From positions 1 to 9,357 of the forward strand of contig JAQTUY010000056.1 of the NCBI GenBank assembly GCA_028707105.1: a DNA stretch of 9,357 bases, read 5' to 3'. Position 1 is the stretch's first letter. Each line of letters starts with the position of its first letter. The notes below the pieces were generated by a model that saw nothing but the letters and a program-made list of their open reading frames with translations, had not been told where the DNA came from and did not search any database. The position numbers were made by a program, and so were the translations under genes. Shown in pieces: positions 6,469 through 9,357 of the stretch. This stretch comes from Candidatus Omnitrophota bacterium. Its GTDB lineage: Bacteria; Omnitrophota; Koll11; Gygaellales; JAQTUY01.

Positions 6469-6801
6469 ATGAAGATTACCGAAACCTCCCAGAATGACGT
6501 CCTGGTATGCCAGATAGACGAGGAAATAAACATCGATACCTCTCCCCAGTTACGCAAAGCCTTCGGCGATTACGTCCAGAAGAATGCCAAGAAGATCGTC
6601 ATAGATTTCTCCGGCGTATCTTATATCGACAGTTCAGGGATAGCCACTTTTATCGAACTATTCCAGCGCCTCAAAAAGATAGAAGGAAAGTTCCGCATTT
6701 GCTCTATGGCTCCCAAAGTAAAGAATGTCTTTGAAGTGACCAAAGTCATCAGGCTTTTCGAAGTATTTGACAGCCGGGAAGCCGCGCTACAAGGTTTCTA
6801 G
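6469..6801 (+). CDS. STAS-domain protein, RsbV-like sequence in an MlaB-like position
   Basis: A 110-residue STAS domain with the motif YIDSSGIATF, giving D54-S55, the phosphorylatable Ser of SpoIIAA/RsbV proteins. It begins four bases after the kinase stop with no Shine-Dalgarno sequence, so it probably depends on translational coupling. It ends at TAG (6799-6801) directly against the mlaE ATG at 6802. In Proteobacteria the MlaFEDB transporter contains a STAS subunit, MlaB, bound to the ATPase MlaF, and some MlaE permeases carry a fused N-terminal STAS domain. Position therefore argues for an MlaB role, while the intact Ser and the kinase neighbour argue for partner switching. It may do both. 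It resembles the STAS protein at 5533-5877 along its whole length. The family is sure; the role is open. Confidence 0.9.
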   Translation: MKITETSQNDVLVCQIDEEINIDTSPQLRKAFGDYVQKNAKKIVIDFSGVSYIDSSGIATFIELFQRLKKIEGKFRICSMAPKVKNVFEVTKVIRLFEVFDSREAALQGF

Positions 6802-7590
6802 ATGATCTCAAAAACAGGACAGATAGTCATCGGGCTTTTTAAAGAAGCCGGGAGTGTTTTAACCCTTCTTTTTGATATTCTTTACTGGATATTCATCGGG
6901 CCATTCAAAGGAAAAACCGCCCGCCGCCAAAGTATCTTCCACCAAATGGTGTTCTGCGGGGTCAACTCCTCCGTAATCGTGTTCTTCGTAACCTTTTTCA
7001 CCGGCATAGTCCTGGCCATGCAAAGCGCTTATCAGCTGGAAAAAATGGGCGCGGTCATATATGTCGCCTCCCTGGTCGCCGTATCTTTATGCAGGGAATT
7101 AAGCCCGGTGCTCACCGGATTGGTCGTGGCCGGAAGGATAGGCTCGGCTTTTGCCGCGGAACTAGGCACGATGAAAGTCAGCGAACAAATAGAAGCCCTG
7201 GATACCATGGCGATCAACCCGGTCAGGTTCCTGGCAGTGCCCCGCTTCCTGGCGCTCTTATTCATGCTCCCCTGCCTGACTATCCTGGGAAACATCGCAG
7301 GCATACTGGGAGGATTTATAGTCGGCACCGGCAGCCTGCACATCAATCCTGACCTTTACCTGCAGACTACCTTTAAATACCTGGCGATAAAAGACATCTA
7401 TACCGGTTTTACAAAATCTTTTGTCTTTGCGATGATAATCGCCCTGATCGGATGCCACGAGGGGCTTAATACCAAAGGTGGGGCCGAAGGCGTGGGCAGG
7501 GCGACCACCCGCAGCGTAGTAATAAGTTTTATCCTTATTATCCTGGCGGACTGCGTCCTGACCGCCCTGTTCTATTTTACAAAGGTATAA
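6802..7590 (+). CDS. mlaE: MlaE-family phospholipid ABC transporter permease
   Basis: A 262-residue inner-membrane permease of the MlaE/YrbE family, which forms the membrane core of the MCE lipid transporter with MlaF, MlaD and MlaB. Hydrophobic segments lie at about 55-75, 85-112, 147-177, 203-219 and 237-259. Family hallmarks are RELSPVLTGLVVAGRIGSAF (98-117), the ELGTMKVSEQIEALDTMAINP stretch starting at 120, and GCHEGLNTKGGAEGVGRATT (217-236). The length fits the family (about 260). It starts directly after the STAS stop; a weak AAGG lies about eight bases upstream. It ends three bases before mlaF, so the two are surely co-translated. Confidence 0.95.
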   Translation: MISKTGQIVIGLFKEAGSVLTLLFDILYWIFIGPFKGKTARRQSIFHQMVFCGVNSSVIVFFVTFFTGIVLAMQSAYQLEKMGAVIYVASLVAVSLCRELSPVLTGLVVAGRIGSAFAAELGTMKVSEQIEALDTMAINPVRFLAVPRFLALLFMLPCLTILGNIAGILGGFIVGTGSLHINPDLYLQTTFKYLAIKDIYTGFTKSFVFAMIIALIGCHEGLNTKGGAEGVGRATTRSVVISFILIILADCVLTALFYFTKV

Positions 7591-7593
7591 ATC

Positions 7594-8397
7594 ATGGCTG
7601 AATCAAAGGAAATCATCGTATCCCTTAAAAATGTGAGCAAGGTCTTCCAGGATGTAAAGGTGATCGATAATATCAGCCTGGATATCCTGCGGGGTGAGAC
7701 CTTTGTGATAATGGGCTGTTCCGGCTCAGGCAAGAGCACGCTCCTGCGCCTGATGACCGGGATATTAAAGCCTGACGAGGGCAGCATTTTTATCAATGGC
7801 AAGGATATCGCCAAGATCTCCGAAGATGAGCTGGGGGAAGTAAAAAAATCCTTCGGGATGTCCTTCCAATATTCCGCGTTGCTGGATTCCCTGACCGTTG
7901 AAGAGAACATTTCCCTGCCGCTGGTAGAACACACAAAATTAGCTCCGGATATTATCAGGATAATCGTAAAAATGAAACTTTCCCTGGTCGGGTTGCGGGG
8001 CTTTGAGGATTACTATCCCTCGCAGATATCCGGCGGGATGCGCAAGCGCGTCGGCCTTGCCCGGGCGATCGCCCTGGACCCGGATATCGTATTTTATGAC
8101 GAACCCACCTCGGGGCTTGACCCGGTAGTAGGAGGAGTCACGGATAAACTGATCAAGGACTTAAGCCAGAAACTTCTTATCACTTCGGTAGTCGTGACCC
8201 ATGATATGCAAAGCGTTTTTCACATCGCGGATAAGGTGGCGATGGTCCACAAAGGAAAACTGGTCGAAACCGGGACCACCGAACAGATAAAAATATCCGC
8301 GAACCCTTATATCCAGCAATTTATCAACGGCAGGCCGGAAGGCCCGATAGACTTCTTTAAGGAAGATATCGCTATAGAAGAAATCCTGGGATTATAG
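7594..8397 (+). CDS. mlaF: MlaF-family ABC transporter ATPase
   Basis: A 267-residue cytoplasmic ATPase that powers lipid movement through MlaE. All nucleotide-binding motifs are intact: Walker A GCSGSGKST (41-49), Q-loop at Q92 (SFQYSALLDSL), signature SGGMRKRVGLARA (146-158), Walker B IVFYDEPTSGLDP (165-177) and H-loop VVTHD (200-204, H203). The SALLDSLTVEENISLPL stretch after the Q-loop is characteristic of MlaF-type (Ttg2A-like) ATPases. The C-terminal tail (about 235-267), which includes INGRPEGPIDFF, is the part where MlaF proteins contact neighbours in the complex. The start follows mlaE by three bases with AAAGG eight bases ahead. It ends TAG and is followed by a 45-bp gap with a hairpin before mlaD. 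Confidence 0.95.
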   Translation: MAESKEIIVSLKNVSKVFQDVKVIDNISLDILRGETFVIMGCSGSGKSTLLRLMTGILKPDEGSIFINGKDIAKISEDELGEVKKSFGMSFQYSALLDSLTVEENISLPLVEHTKLAPDIIRIIVKMKLSLVGLRGFEDYYPSQISGGMRKRVGLARAIALDPDIVFYDEPTSGLDPVVGGVTDKLIKDLSQKLLITSVVVTHDMQSVFHIADKVAMVHKGKLVETGTTEQIKISANPYIQQFINGRPEGPIDFFKEDIAIEEILGL

Positions 8398-8400
8398 TAG

Positions 8401-8421
8401 AAACGGGGCCAGGCCCTGTTT
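8401..8421 (+). other. Intergenic hairpin between mlaF and mlaD
   Basis: AAACGGGG (8401-8408) pairs with CCCTGTTT (8414-8421), including one G-T pair, around the loop CCAGG. This is a stable 8-bp stem four bases after the mlaF stop and 21 bases before the mlaD start. Only a short T run (8419-8422, partly in the stem) follows, so it is a weak terminator at best. It may tune expression of mlaD relative to mlaEF or protect mRNA ends, or be a remnant of a small repeat. Confidence 0.4.
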
Positions 8422-8442
8422 TACATTTCAAGGGAGAGTTAA

Positions 8443-9105
8443 ATGAAAAAATACGGCAATGAATTCAAGGTGGGCTTATTTGTCATCCTCTGCGTCGCGG
8501 GCCTGGTATACCTGACCCTCAGCACCGGAAAAGTGGGGTCTAAAGATGGCTATATTATTTATGTCGTCTTTGATGATGTTGCCGGATTGCAAGCAAAAGC
8601 CCCGGTCATGCTCAACGGCCTTGAGGTGGGAAAAGTGGAAGCGGTCAAGCCCTGCTACGACAATAATATGACCCGCATTATACTTAAACTGCGGCTGAAT
8701 AAGGACGCTAAGATCCGGGAAAATCCGGTAGTGGCGATAAAGACCCTGGGGCTTATGGGTGAGAAGTTCATCCAGATCGCCTCCTCTAAAGGAGAGAACT
8801 TCGTAAGAGCCGAGAGCACGCTGGAGGGCAAGCCTTACGTAGACTTAGACGCCCTGACCTCGCAGGGGGAAATTATCGCAAAAGAGATCAGCGGTTTGAT
8901 CAACAATATAAACGGTTTAACGGACGAGGTCAAGAAGCTAAGCGGCAACTTAAACCTTACCCTGGATGATAACAAAGACGAGATATCGCGCATCCTGGGG
9001 AACCTGGAAATAACTACGAAGAACTTCGAGGATTTCAGCGCGGACCTTAAAGCCCACCCCTGGAAGTTATTGTTTAAGACCAAAGAGAAGAAACCGGCAA
9101 AGTAA
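8443..9105 (+). CDS. mlaD: MlaD-family MCE-domain lipid-binding protein
   Basis: A 220-residue protein anchored in the inner membrane by one N-terminal helix (about 9-27, KVGLFVILCVAGLVYLTL), with the rest in the periplasm. The MCE domain spans about 36-115 with the typical VFDDVAGLQAKAPVMLNGLE (42-61), VGKVEAV and TLGLMGEKFIQI (101-112). Family members form hexameric rings that channel lipids above MlaE. A helical tail (about 140-205) ends in HPWKLLFK (205-212), a common ending in this family. C17 lies in the membrane helix but lacks a proper lipobox, so it is not a lipoprotein. The start is supported by AAGGGAGAG shortly upstream. No mlaC-like periplasmic carrier or mlaA follows; the next gene converges from the other strand. 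Confidence 0.93.
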   Translation: MKKYGNEFKVGLFVILCVAGLVYLTLSTGKVGSKDGYIIYVVFDDVAGLQAKAPVMLNGLEVGKVEAVKPCYDNNMTRIILKLRLNKDAKIRENPVVAIKTLGLMGEKFIQIASSKGENFVRAESTLEGKPYVDLDALTSQGEIIAKEISGLINNINGLTDEVKKLSGNLNLTLDDNKDEISRILGNLEITTKNFEDFSADLKAHPWKLLFKTKEKKPAK

Positions 9106-9106
9106 G

Positions 9107-9357
9107 CTAGACCTTGCTCTTATTGACGTGATTATAGAGGAAACGGAACACTCTCTGCACCTGTTCCTTGCCCGTCTCGTTGAATATTATCCCCGTGCGG
9201 TGCCAACCCTGCAGTAATTTACCTCTGCTGAGCACAAATTTATCCTGCCAGACCACCCGGCCGTCTACCACAAAAGGGCCTTTGCCATCCTCAAAATCAA
9301 ACTCCAGATTAATGGCGCTGCCCTGTTTCAGTTCAGGCTCAAGCAGTATAGAAGCGC
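9107..9357 (-). CDS. C-terminal part of a PilZ-like domain protein, cut by the window edge
   Basis: On the minus strand a frame is open from the window edge to TAG at 9109-9107, giving the last 82 residues of a protein. The pattern VVDGRVVWQ, then QGWHRTGIIF and a final helix QVQRVFRFLYNHVNKSK, is typical of the second half of PilZ domains, which bind c-di-GMP. The RxxxR and D/NxSxxG binding motifs would be encoded beyond the edge, so nucleotide binding cannot be judged. The stop lies one base from the mlaD stop; the two genes converge with no terminator between them. With the HD-GYP protein it hints at c-di-GMP signalling in this region. The call rests on pattern recognition of a partial protein. 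Confidence 0.65.
   Translation of the reverse strand, partial: ASILLEPELKQGSAINLEFDFEDGKGPFVVDGRVVWQDKFVLSRGKLLQGWHRTGIIFNETGKEQVQRVFRFLYNHVNKSKV

Noticed and set aside
6469..6801. Assigning the symbol mlaB to the plus-strand STAS gene
   Set aside because: Its position fits MlaB, but the intact Ser motif and kinase neighbour fit RsbV equally well, so no symbol was given.
8470..8496. MlaD as a lipoprotein through C17
   Set aside because: The residues before the Cys (V-I-L) do not form a lipobox, and the helix looks like a normal membrane anchor.

Overview
The window looks like a chromosomal region of a diderm (outer-membrane-bearing) bacterium of moderate GC. The diderm inference rests on a complete MlaE/MlaF/MlaD phospholipid-transport core. 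The mix of SpoIIE-type phosphatases, an RsbW-like kinase, STAS proteins, an HD-GYP phosphodiesterase and a PilZ protein suits uncultivated lineages such as Omnitrophota, other PVC relatives or Deltaproteobacteria. That placement is a guess from style and not proven by the sequence.

Layout. Two gene sets diverge from an intergenic region at about 5878-6050. Leftward (minus strand) run a STAS-domain antagonist (5533-5877), an HD-GYP c-di-GMP phosphodiesterase (4676-5386), a 740-residue 7TM-GAF-SpoIIE phosphatase (2457-4679), a second 740-residue paralogue (123-2345), and the 5' end of a further membrane protein (1-122) cut by the window edge. Between the STAS and HD-GYP genes lies a roughly 150-bp non-coding palindromic element (5386-5535) that resembles a MITE. 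Rightward (plus strand) run an RsbW-like ATP-binding kinase (6051-6464), a second STAS protein (6469-6801), mlaE (6802-7590), mlaF (7594-8397) and mlaD (8443-9105). A PilZ-like gene (9107-9357, minus, cut at its 5' end) converges on mlaD with one base between the stop codons.

How the genes may work together. SpoIIE-type phosphatase, STAS protein and RsbW-type kinase are the three parts of a partner-switching phosphorelay: the kinase phosphorylates a Ser in the STAS protein, and a signal-controlled PP2C phosphatase removes the phosphate. All three parts are here, with two membrane-anchored phosphatases as probable sensors, but no sigma factor is seen. Instead the kinase-STAS pair leads directly into mlaEFD, and the STAS gene abuts mlaE with zero bases between stop and start, the position expected for an MlaB-like subunit. 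This suggests, as inference, that lipid transport by the Mla complex is controlled by Ser phosphorylation of its STAS subunit. The HD-GYP and PilZ genes add a c-di-GMP theme, and the HD-GYP gene is translationally coupled to a phosphatase by an ATGA overlap.

No tRNA, rRNA, CRISPR array or transposase gene was seen. There is no gene-free stretch above 300 bases. The longest intergenic stretches are 5878-6050 (divergent promoters), 5386-5532 (palindromic element) and 2346-2456 (promoter-like -10).
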